Positions 44,394 through 59,000 of a DNA stretch of 64,000 nt are shown here, piece after piece. The stretch's first letter is position 1; each line of letters starts with the position of its first letter. The notes beneath the pieces were generated by a model. The model saw nothing but the letters and a program-made list of their open reading frames with translations. It was not told the DNA's origin and made no database searches. Source of the stretch: Nepenthes gracilis (taxonomy: Eukaryota; Streptophyta; Magnoliopsida; Caryophyllales; Nepenthaceae); NCBI GenBank assembly GCA_033239525.1, contig BSYO01000003.1, positions 11,154,001 to 11,218,000 on the forward strand. The letters run 5' to 3'. Both the position numbers and the translations under genes were made by a program.

Positions 44394-46130
44394 GACGGCA
44401 GAGATTGTTGATTTGGGGGTGCCCCCCCTTTTATGGAGGAGATCAGGATGACACTTGTCTCTATGAAGCTGCTTAGGGCACTAGACTCTGATGGGTTCTA
44501 AGCTGTCTTCTTTTAGAAATCTTGAAAAGTTGTTAAGAGAAATCTTATGAAAGTCGTCATTGAGGCCTTTTGAGACTGTTGTCTGCTGGAGGGAATCAAT
44601 CACACATACATTATCCTTATTCCCAACGGTCCTAACATGTAGACCTTGAACCAATACAGGCCCATCTTCCTCTGCATGTTCCTTACATGGTCCCGACCAA
44701 GGTTATTGTCTAACACCTTCGACCCATTCTCTGCAAGATTATTAGCCTGGCCCAAGCCAGTTTCCTCCTAGGAAGGACCACTCATGACAACATCCTGGCG
44801 GACTAAGAATTAGTCCACTTGTTGGAAAGAGCCACTTAAAGAAATATGGGGCTTGCTCTCGAAACCGATCTCACAAAAGCTTATGACAAATTTAGTTGGA
44901 TCTTTGTGGAAGAATCTTTCTGATGCGCCTTAATCTTCCCTGAAATCTTGTTAACCTCATCATTGGTGCATATTGAACACATCCTTCATGGTTTTGCTAA
45001 ATGGGGAGACCAATGACGCCCTCCACACTTCTTTCGGACTCAGAGAGGGTGATCCATTATCACCTTACTTGTTCCTCATTTGTGTTGAGCGTCTGTCCCG
45101 TATGATAAATAGGGAGACATCTGTAGGAAAATGGAAACCAGTCAGGGTTTTTAGGCAGAGCCCTGCCTTCTCTAACCTCCACTTCATAGATGACATTCTT
45201 CTCTTCTTCCAAGCCAACAGATGGTAAATCCAATTGATCTTCAATATCCTTAACTACTTCTGCCGAGTGTCAGGCGAGTACGTTAATTACAAAAAGACTG
45301 AAATCTACATTTTTCTAAATGTTAACAGAGAGACTATGTGGGACATTTAGGAAATCAATGGCTTCAAACTTGTGAGAGACGTGGGTAAGTACTTGGAGCC
45401 TAGAATGATTCATGGCAGGCTCCGCAAGGATCACCAAAGAATTGTGGTGGACAAGGTTAATGTGTGGCTTGGAGACTTGAAAACTAAGTTTTTTACCATG
45501 GCTGGTGGCGCCACCCTGATCTAAGTTTTTAATGGCTTTGAACTAAGTTCTTTGTAGCTACACCGTGATTTTTTTGAACTAAAAGGAACCTATAAGCAAT
45601 GAAAGAAGAGCACAGGAAAATCAACTACTCAGCCAGAAACATAGCAGCAATTGTAGTCCTTGACTCAATTAGTTCTGTACCCCACTTTATCCAATCCATC
45701 TGTGAAACTTGGAGACTCGGCTTTTGGAGAGCTTCACCGAGCCATTGGTGCAAAGTGAATTCATACGTGCTATAATGTTCGAGGGAGATCAAGTATTGGC
45801 GGGCTAGGAAGAAACAACGGAGACAATTGGGTGTTCGGCTTCTCAGGTTGCCTGGGGAAATCAGATATTCATCTGACAGAAATCACAGCTATCATTTGGG
45901 GCCTCAGGTGCACCCAGAAAAAGAATCTCGAGCACATCATTATCAAGTCAAAATTTATTTTGGCTATCAATCACCCGGTTGGTGACACTGATCCAAGGAG
46001 ACACTGATCCAAATAAATACATCATTACGGAAGGCAAGGGGATCATTGCCAACATTGGAAACTTTAAGGTCGTCTAGTTGCTCAGAAAAGATAACAAAGT
46101 GGCGTAATCCCAGATAGGACAAGACAGCAA
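44394..46130 (+). pseudogene. LINE-D ORF2, reverse transcriptase and RNase H
   Basis: RT words in order: LDSDGF, LIPNGPN, LNQYRPI, a decayed K-YD region, FGLREGDPLSPYLFLICVERLSRMI (44973-45227 open part) and FIDDILLFFQAN with the Asp pair retained. Downstream (45720-46110) an RNase H-like region reads GGLGRNNGDNWVFGFSG, LTEITAIIWGLR and LLRKDNKVA, matching the C-terminal RNase H of some plant LINEs. LINE-B lacks it. Many stops; no functional protein. The exact 3' end and its duplication were not found. Confidence 0.75.
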
Positions 46131-47088
46131 GGTTAAAAGTACTTTTCTTTTTTCAAAGCACGACAGCTATCCTTATTTTTGCAATCACTTGAGTTGATTT
46201 TACACAATAAATCTAGTTAATAATTTCATATTTAAAAAATTCTGTAAATGTCTCTCAAATTGATAAGTCGATCCAATAGCAAATCATATATTGTCCCGAC
46301 TCTTTTCTTACTGGGCAAGGAAGAGGGAACACACAATGAACAATACTATAACAGTACATCACAAAAACAATCGAGTAAAATCCTCCAGATTACTATAATC
46401 CGAGTTCAAAGAAGGATATCCTAACTTTCAACAATGCACCAACCATTTTTAGTCATCTGGTCTTACCTCTGATATGCAAAAACTATTTCCATGATTCAAA
46501 TTCCTAAACATTAAATCAAACAACCACAGTTCTATCATTACACCGAAACCCAAAGGAATCCGACTCTTAGCTTAAATTTTGTTCATGCACTGAGTTGTAA
46601 TTTTTTATATAACCCACGATACCACACTCATAGCTTAAATTTTTTATATGTGTGTATGTATGCATGTTTGTATGTATATTTGTGAAATACGGAGAAACGG
46701 AGCACATGAAGTAGACCATCTTTTCAGAGGCTAAAAATATATATACACAGAATAGCAATAGAAAAATAAAAATAAAAAAGGCAAATTGCCTATTCTCAAA
46801 AATCTCCCTCTTGCCCCTCTCATGGTTTTTCAATTTTAAAACAACAGAAACCACATAGGGCACATCTCTTTTTCTAAAGAAAACAAAAGAATATCCTCAG
46901 AAAATGGCCAACTGATCTCATCCCAATACACGCTAACCACCAGCCCATCTCACCCTTGAAAATAAAACAATAGGATGATAAAAATATACAATTATAGAAA
47001 TAAATACCGGAATCTCATTTGGCTTAGCAAACAATGAGGGTTTGAGTATCAGCAGCGCCAGCCGAAGGCAACAAATGAAGCAGCCTAA
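46131..47088 (-). other. VAC14 3' UTR and intergenic region
   Basis: No coding region is supported. The part next to 47088 is downstream of the VAC14 stop codon and should include its 3' UTR. A 98-codon minus frame at 46567-46863 is low-complexity and not recognised. I saw no convincing poly(A) signal. Confidence 0.45.
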
Positions 47089-50000
47089 TTACAATTGCAA
47101 TTGCCCTGGTCCTCTCCTGGCCGACCTCGATGTAGGCCGACTTGCATCTGAAGTGGGTGACTGTTGCTTCTGCTCTTCTGGTCTTTGAACCTCCTGCAGA
47201 TCATGCAGTTTAATAAAACACTGATGCCACGTCTGAAGTCTAATGACACAACCAGAAAGAGCACTACCTCAGATAAAAAAATAAAGTGGAGAACATATAT
47301 ATATATATATATGCTGATGGCTGGGAAGGCATTTGTCCGTGTTCGTACCATTTTTTGCCCTTTTTGGCTAATTTTGGTTGAGTTTTACATAATTAATTCA
47401 TTCGATAACTACTCTATCAACTAACACTTGTCATTTTCTAAGAAAAAGCTTGGTCAAGAGAGTATGGCATTCAATATGTACTCAGTCAACGCAAGTTAGA
47501 CTCTAACCATTTTGTTCTCATATATTCTAACAATATGTACAAGTAACATCAACTCTCCCTCTTGACCCAAAGAGAGTAAGAAAGAAACCTTCCGAGGAAG
47601 GTGACCCTAAAAGCAACTAAAGCTATTAGATTTCAATCAACAACCAACGGCTGGTTCCAATTTGTTGCCACAGAGCCCCATTCTCCTATCATTTGGTTGG
47701 CCATGCAGCTTCAACTGTAGCTGATTTAGATAGGTTAAATCATTTCTGATGAAGAAACACGAAACATTGATGCCTAGCATTCAGACAGAAGCTGCATGGT
47801 ATCATTGGTGGTGAGTGCCAGCTAGGACGGACGTTGCAGGGGTCAAGGCAGATGATGAATTATAGCAGTGCGAGGGTCAATTGTCTTGACGAGGTCGCAA
47901 GTCACAATGGTGACTGGTCATTCTTGTGGCCAGCAGTGGCAGTGCGGAGGTGATTTGATGGTACAAGTTTTCACATAAATATAGGTGTCCTGAAAACACA
48001 CTTGGCAATCTGACAAGTGATAGCAAGTGTGCGTTGAATATTTGCATCAACTTGGATTACTTGAAGCTGCAATTTCAGACTCCATGGAAAGTTAGCAGGT
48101 TGAGGTGCAAATGGATGGTGTAGAGGTGGAGTGAGGAAACAAGTACCCTCTTTACATTCCATGGAATATTCTCATACTAGTTTATCCACATTAGGGGTGT
48201 GTGCGATGAGGTCTACTTCACAGTTTCTTCAAGTCCATTTCCTACTCAAACAACATATTCGAAGAACAGTTAAAGATTTCCTTCATTAACACTTCTATAA
48301 TCTTCGTAATCCCAATAATCCAATCAGATATTTATGAAGAAGCAAATCACCAAGAATTATAATGAAACACAGCAGGATTGCCAAATTAGAGATACATAGT
48401 ACACGGAGAGATTCTGCCAACCTTAGATGATGAAGCTGAGTTCTTGCGTTGTTGGGCTTGTAATCTAGCATGTGTACGATGCCGTTGCTGCATGTGCTCA
48501 AACTGCTGAAGTCTTGAAGCAAAGTTTATCCCATTGTGTTCATTTTCTGCACCTTGTTTCACATTCTCATTAATCAGTGATACACTTGGCTTGTTATATG
48601 AAATCCTCAAATCAGGGTTTCGTGAAGTTGACTGAATCAGCTCATCGTTTAAGGAGTATGAAGGTACAGTTTTCAATCGAGTCCGCAATATCTTGAAAGC
48701 AGCACTTTGCTGCGTACAATGAGAACATCAACAGGAAGCAAAGTCAAAGTCAAAAAATAAAAAGTCCATTCAATAAGGCTTCCAAATTTGGGTGATGGAA
48801 ATATATATCGAATAATGAGTACTTTCTCACTTTCTTATTTTCCTTTGTTTACAACTCGTATCTGACAATTGTTCATGTTTTATTTTCTTATAAAATATGA
48901 ATTTCCAGGAAGAGAAATATTCCTTATCTGTGTTGGATAATCGCCTGAATTTAGCAAGCCGTTCAATTAAATTCAACTGGACATAAGCAAACAGTAGGAA
49001 TTAATGAATGGGTCACAGAAACATAAGATACAATGTCTCTGAGCTCTACCAAGCAAACAATTTTGCATACTTGGCAATAGAAAAACAACATGATTTAACT
49101 TCCACTTTGTCCAAAAGTATGCTTTTTAGTCTAGGCCTTGCCCTGATCTATCTTTAAAATAGCAGGTGGTATGCAAATGACATGCAAGCATGTAAATTAT
49201 GATTTTTAAGGTAAAAATCACTTTTGGTCTTTTAGTACCATACATTTTCTGCGTCTCCATCATATTTGATGTTTGACAAAACACAAGAAATTCTTACTGC
49301 ACAAATACCTAGCTAAATTTCGTAATTTTTTCTTCAAAATAATGCTGAATCATGCTGACAGAGTAGCACTCCCCCAACCAAAAAAAAAACAAAACAAAAC
49401 AAATAAGGTGACAAATGCAAGAGGCTTTCTGCTTTTAGATTGAATGCTCCTGGGAGAGTCCAATGTACTCCTTACCATACAATGTTGAGATTGTTTCTGT
49501 TTTTGAACTATCAGCTCTATGTTACAATGGATAAATCTTATTGTTACATTAAGGCTAGCATGAAAACGTAGCCCAATACAGAAGACTTCCTACATTGCAG
49601 GCTTTAAAGATGGTCAAAGTACACAGTCTCTACATTGAAAAAAAATTGTTTCTATGGTTTGAAGATTTGACATCCAGGTCACAAAAGAGTAACCCGGAAT
49701 CTTGATTCAAGCATTAAGATGATCAGTCCTAGTTCTGTGCAGGAACATTTGCTGCTTTTATAATTTTTTGTTTTTTTATAACATTTGACTTTTCTATACA
49801 TTAATGCTAAGTTACACATACCTATGCCACTTTGCCCAACATTAACAAATTCAACCAGATAAAGAAAAAGTATGGTCTCTACACATCTGTAAAGATGATC
49901 AACCCCAACCGAAAGTAACTAAGCCACGGCACATATATGCTGAGAGTTGACATTGTTGGATTTTTCTGCTATGGACAAAGACACTTACTGCCTGCAAGGA

Positions 50001-53000
50001 ATTTGGAAAAAGTGAAGGGTGAAAGAAAGGAATGGTCAACAATCAATATAATCTATCCACATTTTAACTTCCATTACTCCTTTCACCTCATTTCATGCAA
50101 ATTCTCCAGAAGATTATGGTAAATGCAATGTAAAGAATGCTAAAAACCAAATGTGGTTGAAGTAGGTGATCGGAGAGAGATGGCATTGGAGAGATAGGAA
50201 GGTGAAAGGGACCAAAATCAGTAAATGATATCAGATCTGTTATAATAATTTTCATTTCAAGAAGGGTTTGACAGGAGATTTCAGTACTGGCCAAGACTAA
50301 GTAAGAAATGAACACAGAAATTTACAAAATGATTGTCACCTACCCATTTGCTACATTCGGAATTGAATTTGATGTTTTAAAATGTGGAAAACAGAATGCA
50401 GTTGAAAGGTAGGTTAGGCGAAAGAGAAAGGGGAAGATAAAAGAGACCAAAATCTCCAAGCAACAGAAGATCAGCTACCATAAGCATTTCCTCAAGAGGC
50501 CATGAACTCCCATAGACTCTAGTTTATTGGATATCACAACTTAGAATCAAGAAACAATTGCACACTTGCGCTGCAGCCATATTTGATGCGGTTGCATAAG
50601 ATTCTCAGTATACCATTCTATGTTGTCAATGTGTAATTGATTTAACTCAAATCAACAAGCATGAGCCGATTAAGATCCCAAAAATATTGCATCCCATTTC
50701 AGAGATAATCTTTTGGTTTCAGAAAAACCTCATTCAACACAGTGGTTCAGGGCACAGAGAATTCATGTGAAGCACACTCTCGATTATGGATCCTATTCAA
50801 GCTATCAGCCAAGGTTGAGTAATTTTAAGTTGAGTCTTACTGTAACAACAAGATTATTCCACTATTACAATCTCGAGTTCAAATCATATAAGTATCCTCC
50901 TTAGACACCACAATAAAAGAGTCTCGTGCATTAGGCCAGCCTTTGATTTTGAGTAATTAAACAACTACGCATGGCATCCAAACTACTCCATCCACCAAGG
51001 GGGGAAAAAACGAAAATATAAGAGGAAAAAACAAAGATGACAGACTTTACCTGAGGAAGCAACATAAGAAGACCATACAAAGCTTTCAACAACCATACAT
51101 ATCCTCCAGGTTCCAGAAGCTGCAAGAATCATTAATTTCAACTGATGCCACCCAATATGGATCTTAAGAACTATAGCAGCAAATTATGTAGTCAAATTTC
51201 TTTTAAAAAAGAGTTATTTTTCAAGAGGAATATGACCTATGAACAGTAATGATGAAAGAGGAATATGAAACTACATATAAGGGATATTTGGATGAACTTT
51301 GGAACTCTCACATATACTTTCCTCTTTTCTTTTTTCTTTTTTTTTGTTTTTTTCCCCTCCTTTTCTCTTTCCTTTTCTTTTTTCGTCCTTTTTTTGGGTG
51401 GGGGCAGGGAGAGGGAGGTCTACCTAATATCTCTATGGGACAATTTGCAAGAATATAACATAAACAAGAGAATAAATCAAGTAAAAGATGTTGAAACAGA
51501 ATTCCTTTTTTAAAATATGTATTGAGCACATTGTATGTTCAGAGTGATCCTTGAAACAACGATAAAGTTGTTTCATTATGACCTGAGCTCATTGGTCAAA
51601 AACACTGAAGCAGCCTTTCTACAGTGCATGAATACATCTAACTTTCTAGAACTTGTAACGCAGGAAGCCTGTGCACTAGGCCATCCTTTTTGCCATGGTC
51701 ATGCTACAGGCTACAATATAGCAGAAACAAGGGGGTAAAACCACTTGCACTAGTGTCAACAATAAATTAATGACATATATTGAAGATTTGATAGTTAAGT
51801 TGGGGAGGGTCTAAATGCTAGGGCTTGTTAGCGTGAAACTGCCCTAGGTCAGTGGGTAGCCAACCACAAGGCTACCCTAAATGAATAAGTGTGACAATAA
51901 GCAGCATAAAGGTAGAGAACCTGCAATCTCAGATAAGCAAAGATTGGAGTCTCAAGCAAGCGTATTAATTTGTCAAGCTGAACCAAGAATTTGACATTAA
52001 TATCTTCCTCCACGAGAGATTGTACAACAGTGCTTGCATGCTGGTATGCCTGTTGAAAAAGATCACATGAAAAAGAAAACTGTTGATGTTATTATGGAAT
52101 CTTCTAAGAGGAAGTGATGGGCAGCAGAAGGAAGTCAACTTCAAGGCAGGATAAACTGTTACCTGAGCTAATAAGCAAAGGCTTATGATTGCCATAGGAG
52201 AATGACACCATGAAGCATACAAAGAAAGGAACAAGTCCTTCCCGGAAGCATTAATCAGTGACTGCTTCAGAAGTTCCCGAAGTTCAGATAATTCCGAGGA
52301 AGTTAAAAGGATTAGATTCAAAGCCTGTATCAAAGAAGAGCATTCAATCCCAAAATACAGTAACAGGAATATACAGAATCCTTTATACAAAGTAACACTG
52401 TATTTTGACCAAAAGAAGTAACATTAAGATTCATCAATTAACCTATATGCCTATAAATCATAGATGAAAACATCGATTGATAGATACCGGTATCGAGCCT
52501 CCCGATACCTATATTTCCCAATTCTAGGAAAAAATGCCATATATCGACATATTTGAGATATATTACAATATATTAGCCAAAAAAGATTTTACCCACACCC
52601 ACTTACCCTACTTTTGAATCCCACTTCCTAGAAGTCACCCTTCTCTTCCATGGTATTCTCTTCATTCTTTCTTTCATCAAATGAAAAACAAATTAATCAA
52701 ACCTAAACCTCAATTAATTTCAAACATATTTTATCATTCAAAATCTCAGATTTTTTTGTTTTATAATTAATTAATGTATTATTTGGTATTAATGTATCGA
52801 TTCAAATAAATCAAATTGCCAAAAACACTTCAAATATGTAAAATATAACTATAAAGAGTTAAATTTTAGTATATAACTCAGTTTTGATATGATTACGAAA
52901 AATTGCACATATTATGGCTAGATACCAACACGTATCGCTTGATATGATTGTTACTGATTTGGCCGTGACCGTGCATATACCAATATTTTCATACATGCTA

Positions 53001-56000
53001 TAAATATAAGAAATAACTAGGCTTAGCTTCTAATTGAGTGACACTTGGCATAAATATAATTCATAACCTCATCGTCTCTCTGTTTTTTACAATTCCGTGC
53101 ATCAACAAAAGTTCAATATTACTACATTTATAAGCTTTAATGATTGTTGATTGCATCAAGATCATCCATGCATATTGATAATTTTAAGAACACATTTTAT
53201 ATAATATTTTGGTAACAAAGAATCTCTTCTCCACTTTATGGGCTTGGGTCAAATTCCAGGTGCATGACCTCACTACAAAGACCATTTTAAGGGCAAATTT
53301 TAAAAACTTCTTGGTCAAAATATTCTCAGTATATAACTAATAATTAAAACAACATCTTACATACGAGCATATGTAGTGACAAAACAAAGGGCAGAGGGAA
53401 GTGGCCATTCCCCTACTCCCTGCCCCACCAAAGCCAGCCAGAAGTCCCTTAGATGATGTAGACATTGTACTCCAGTTTAATGATTAAAGTTAACCCACCC
53501 CATCCCACCCCACTCCACCTCCCTAACTTTTTTTCAATTCTCATCCAAATAAGACTGGACTTTCTTCTTCAAACAACATAAACTTTTAATCTTGGGCAGC
53601 ACAAAATTGACAAAGGTGCTTACGTGTACCCGATTGGGGAATTTGCAAATCACTACTTGAGTATCAAGTATGCAAAAGCCAAGAAGAAGAGTGAAGTTTA
53701 CCTTCCTTTTCCCTAAGAACCCAGAAAAAGATCATTCGACCATTCTCTCCGCTGTCATTTTGGCTTTCCTACCCCTTCCCCCAAAAAAAAATTATCTTTC
53801 ATCCTTTCCTTCCCAGAATCCAAAAATCCCCAGGAACAATTACTCTCTTTCACCACTCCATCTTTCTGCTTTGGAATAAAAAAAAAAAAACCTGGAAACC
53901 AACCACCAAAAGAAATACCAAATCTTGCAAAATAATATTTGCATAATTTTTGTATCTTTTCCTTCTTTCTTCTCTTTTCTTCCTTTTTATTTTTTTTCCA
54001 AAAGATATTTATTTTCACCATTCAATCATTCTGAGAAAAATAGAAGGCTGGAAGCAAAGAAGATAACCCAAAAAATTTGACAGCTGGCTCAAAAATGAGA
54101 CTCACTGTTCAGTTTTCTATTCTGTACAAGCAGGTTCTCTTTTAGTTTTTAATTCATTTTCTCTATCTATTTGAGGTGTGCCATTTAGTTTGTTGAGTGG
54201 ATGTTCTTGCATTTGGATAGTTGCAAGGTTTGTTAAAAGTGCCTAGAAAGACAGGTCCACATGATCAGCATATTAAGCTTATAATCTGTTTCCTCAAGGA
54301 CATGAAAGAAAACAAAACTTCAACAAAATTGAAATGCAGAGTTAAAGAAAGAGAAATTTAACATAATTGAACTGCAAACAAAAATAAACAAAATTTAATA
54401 ATCTTCACCCCCAGGTCAAATTCAAGGATTCAGCTGCACAAAAAACTATATTAACATCAGGTAGCATAAAATGATAGACTTGCCGCACGTTTGGTTGGAG
54501 GGAATAGAAATTCTATTTTCACCTTATTCTGCCGAGAATATTTATTCCCCTGTTTGATTGCATTTTGATAGGGAATAAATATTCCCGAAGGAATAGTTAT
54601 TCCTGGATTTTCGGGAATAACTATTCCTACACCAATATTTAAAAAATATAATTATATTTATATAATAATTAAGTATTTAAAAACTATTTTAGATATATAA
54701 TAATTTTAAGTATTTAAAAATATAATAATAAAAAATATATAATTATATTTAATAATTATATATTTAAAATATATATAATTATTAAATATGTAATTATTTA
54801 AAAAATATACTATATGATATATAATTATATTTTATATGATTATATGTATTTATAAATGTAATCATTTAAATATTTATTAAATATGTATATTATACATATT
54901 TAATATATATAATAAATATGGATTTTATATAATTATTATATATTATAATAATTATTACAATAATCAATTGTATTTTATACATTATAATAATTTATATATT
55001 ATAATATGTATTTTATTAAATATGTATATATATAAATATGTATTTTATTTATATATAATTATGTATTTATACATGACAAGGAATAAATATGTATTTTATA
55101 TATTATAATAATAATTACATATTTAACATATATATTATATATTTTATATGATAAAAATATATATTATATTAAATAATAATTAAGAATAATATATATATAT
55201 AAGAAAAAATAATATCTTTTTCCTTGAATAATGGCAAAAAAATCATTATGATAAATTACCACCTTATTTCTCATACTATTCTACAAACTAAATATTGGAA
55301 TACTAATTCCCAACTTATTATATTCCAACAACCAAACATGAAAATAATAATTCTAAATTTTATTCTCATCATATTCTATTTCCTGAAAATAACCATTATA
55401 TTTCCACCTTATTCCATTCAAACAACCAAACGTAGCGTTGAGGTAGAGGATACAGTGATTCAGTACAACTTTCTCTACATCCCACGTCATGGACAGCAAA
55501 GTCTGTCAGCATAAAAGTTTTCTTCCCACAATGACTAAAATATTTCTTGGACAAAATTGGATGCAATGACATTAAATTTTGCCTGATTTTTTATTGGTTA
55601 CAATCCACATCTTTACAATTATCATTTCAATCGGTACAGACAGAGAAAACTTAGACATACTTTTTTTTTAAATTGATTTTACCGAACTAGTATGCATGTA
55701 TACTTTTAAGTCCTTATTAATTTAAAACCCATTCTTTTCTGTTTTTTATTTTTATTTTTATTTTTATTTTTTTTATGAATTGGACGGTCTAATCAGCCCC
55801 AGGCTATAAAAGTGGGCAACCCTTACCCTCCAGTCAACATGGATTCAAAATGGGACTTCATTTTAGATCTTAAGCTCAAGCAATTAGGTTGCCAATGCAG
55901 GATCAATGTTCGATCAGACAAAACCTCAATGATTCATTAATCAATTCTCTTGAAAAATGGTTGTATAGATTCTAATTTATAGACTAAACTAAACAACACT

Positions 56001-59000
56001 TCAAAATAAAGAAACGAATCTTCCTTAAAAAACTAGAATACTAGTCATAAAAAATCATGATATCTTATCTTGAATATTACTAAACTGTCCTAATGATAAA
56101 CGCTAAAATAATCCTAACAAAACAGAATCTACAATAATCTAAATTAATTAATATATTGGGAATATTGTGTTAACTCCTAAAGTTGAGAATTCCGTTGTTC
56201 CCTTAACTTTAGATAATTTCTTATAAGGTTTTTGTGTATACTTCAGATAATGCCAGGATGTGGTAGCTTGATCTCTCGTTTTGCCCTTCTTCCTAATGAA
56301 CAATACATAAAGGGTAATAAAGCAAACTCATTAGAAAACTTTTGGACATTTGTAAATATAATCTCCACTAGCAAATATATTCGTGTATTTTCTGGAATTC
56401 TCTATTTTATTCAATTTTGAATTTTTCAACCAAATCTTATTATAAGGGAGAGCTTTAGTGCAATGGTAGAATTAATCTATTATGACTTAAAGGTAAAGAA
56501 TTCAAATCGCAGATACATCTTTCCATAATGTATGGGCTAGATTATGTACACCTAATCCTCACAAAACATCACAACGGAGGAGTCTTGTACACCAAGCTAG
56601 CATTCTTAGCAGAAGTTGGTGAATAAATTTGAGATTTTGCCTACCATATGAATGCTATGGTAAGAAATGGCAAAGTTTCAGGCAACTCAGTGTGCTTGAG
56701 TCAAACTTCATGTGAAAATGGATTGTTGAAGATGCAAATCATGATGTAACCTATATAAGGATTAGTTTGAAGAGCCTAATGATATGTGCAGTGTAGGTGG
56801 GATGATAAGTTGTTTCCTTTTGCAAATGAGAAAATGGGAGCTGATTGTTTCACAAAATAACCAAAAGAAGAGGTCCATGCTCTATGGCGCCATTTATGAA
56901 TTGTCAAGCATATATATATGAGATTATTTCAGGTAAAGGACAATACCTGAACCATAATAGATGCAAAATCAAGATCCTCTTCCTTTTCAAGGATTGTGGA
57001 CAGATCCAGGTAAACTCTCTCAGCATCCAAGAGTATACATAGTCGGCGAATAATAAAAGCACCACGCCTGGAAAGAACACAAGAAAAACACATAAGCTTA
57101 CAAAACTTTAAGAAAAAAATGTTCCACACAATAAATTGACATGAATCATAATGCAGACATCAGGAATAGCTAGCATCTCTAGTTGCCTTCAGGTGCAACA
57201 AAGAAACAAAAAAATCCCAACTATGACTCACTTTTCCAGAAGGGAGTTAGCACCCCGAAAGTTCTCCAGTAGGTAAACAAGCAGCTCATGAAAGTGCTGA
57301 GGATCTTTTGCAATGCAAGCATGCACCTCAAGCACCAAAAGTACCACCTACAAAAACATTCATGAGGAGAACAGCTTTAACTTTGATAATACGTGTGTCA
57401 GAACCAAAGAGCTTGACTAACTAACAGCATAAACAAAATAGACTGACCTAAAATGAAATTAAAGTGTTTTGCTTGATATAGCTAGCACTATCACCTCTCC
57501 ACTCTGAGTCTTGTGTTAGTGTTTCATGTGCTTTAAACACCATAATATTTGGACACTAGAATTCAAAGTCCATTTGAGCAAAATCTTGATACGAAATATG
57601 CCCATTGCTAGGCAGATTTCGACATGTATATCCTTAAAAAATGCTTGAATGTATGAACCAATACCTATGGTACTCGAACTTCTAGATGAATATTTTTTTA
57701 AATCACTGTTTGGATAGGCAGTTGCTTAAAAAGGGAAAAAAACTCAACTCATTTCCAGCAATTATCAGGACAAGCATGCCAAGCAGCAATTTTGAACAAT
57801 TATTAGCTTGTAAATCACTTCCCCAGTGTAAGAACAATACAAATGACCTGAATGCTTATCTGAAGATTTAGAACAACACAACAACCATTAAATGACTAGA
57901 GTGGTTTTAATAGACCCAAACATATGCTTAAATTTAATAGGAAAACTCAGTAGAGCCCCTTATTTGTCTCAAGAGTCAAGAGACTAACCACCCAAGCTCA
58001 AGCAGACAGCTTGGTGGTTGTCTACTTCCATCACCATGCATTTTGTATGTGATTAGATCATAGAGTTACTGATTTCTGGAAACCCCCTCCATGATAGTTG
58101 TCTATGTATCGCATGCCAAATTATGCATGTTAGATAGCAAACCAGGTAACTATGGATTAGCTTTATACCCCAAGCATCCTGTCCCTTCTCTCCACTTCCC
58201 ATGGTATATGAAGCAAATCTTGGTGCATGAGATCATCATATGCTTGCGTGATGCCAGCTTTGTCAACAAAGTAGATAAAAATTGGAGGCCCAAAACAACA
58301 ACTCCCTTCTTTTGAATTCAAATAGGGTATGGTACCTTTCGGTTTTTATTCAGTGATGAAGCTCCCACATCTTAGAATTTAGGGAGAGTCAAATGTGTGT
58401 AGTCTTATACCTACATTGCATAGATGTGCATATCACAATGAAGCAAACTTATCATTGTGTCTAAACTGTTTTTTGGTCACAACATAAGGACTTCAGCAAG
58501 TGGAACAAAAGTAAGAGATCTTTAACCATCCCAATACCATTCACCTCTTAAGTTAGCCGGTGTACACATCTCTTTTTTCTAAATTTTAACAGATAAGCTG
58601 GGTATAAATTGTGCCTTGGTGGGAGAGAACCCAGGATTAGCTAGAAAAAATGAGGAGCCGTCATCAGACTACCGCTGAATCCCTAGGCAAATCTTCTAAG
58701 AAATTGGATGTCATATTTCAAATCACTTCCCACCACCTACAAACCCCCACACTTCCCCCTCCCGTGATATTGTATATAATTACAGAATTCTTCTCACATG
58801 CAAATCAATTATTGATAAGTCATGCATGTGCAAATAAACAAGCATGCATTATTTAAAACTAAATGCAAAAGGCAGAGCATTATATCCACCCAAGTCCCTT
58901 TACTATATGTAGAATCAAGTTGTGACTGACTAACATTAAGGCAATTTTTCAGTGGTAGTCATATGAGGGAATTAGGGAATGTTTGATCACAGCAACCCTA

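Larger units (their letters stand above)
48422..57347 (-). other. VAC14: VAC14 C-terminal FIG4-binding region exons (six exons)
   Basis: Exons 57232-57347, 56947-57067, 52163-52324, 51921-52049, 51051-51119 and 48422-48709 encode the conserved C-terminal region (Vac14_Fig4_bd family) with [55 protein letters not shown] and [20 protein letters not shown]. The last of them adds a polar, Gln/Ser-rich tail ([17 protein letters not shown]). In the family this end holds FIG4 and mediates oligomer formation. Confidence 0.9.

Noticed and set aside
56845..57042. Plus-strand frame over a VAC14 exon
   Set aside because: Opposite a well-supported VAC14 exon; no independent evidence.
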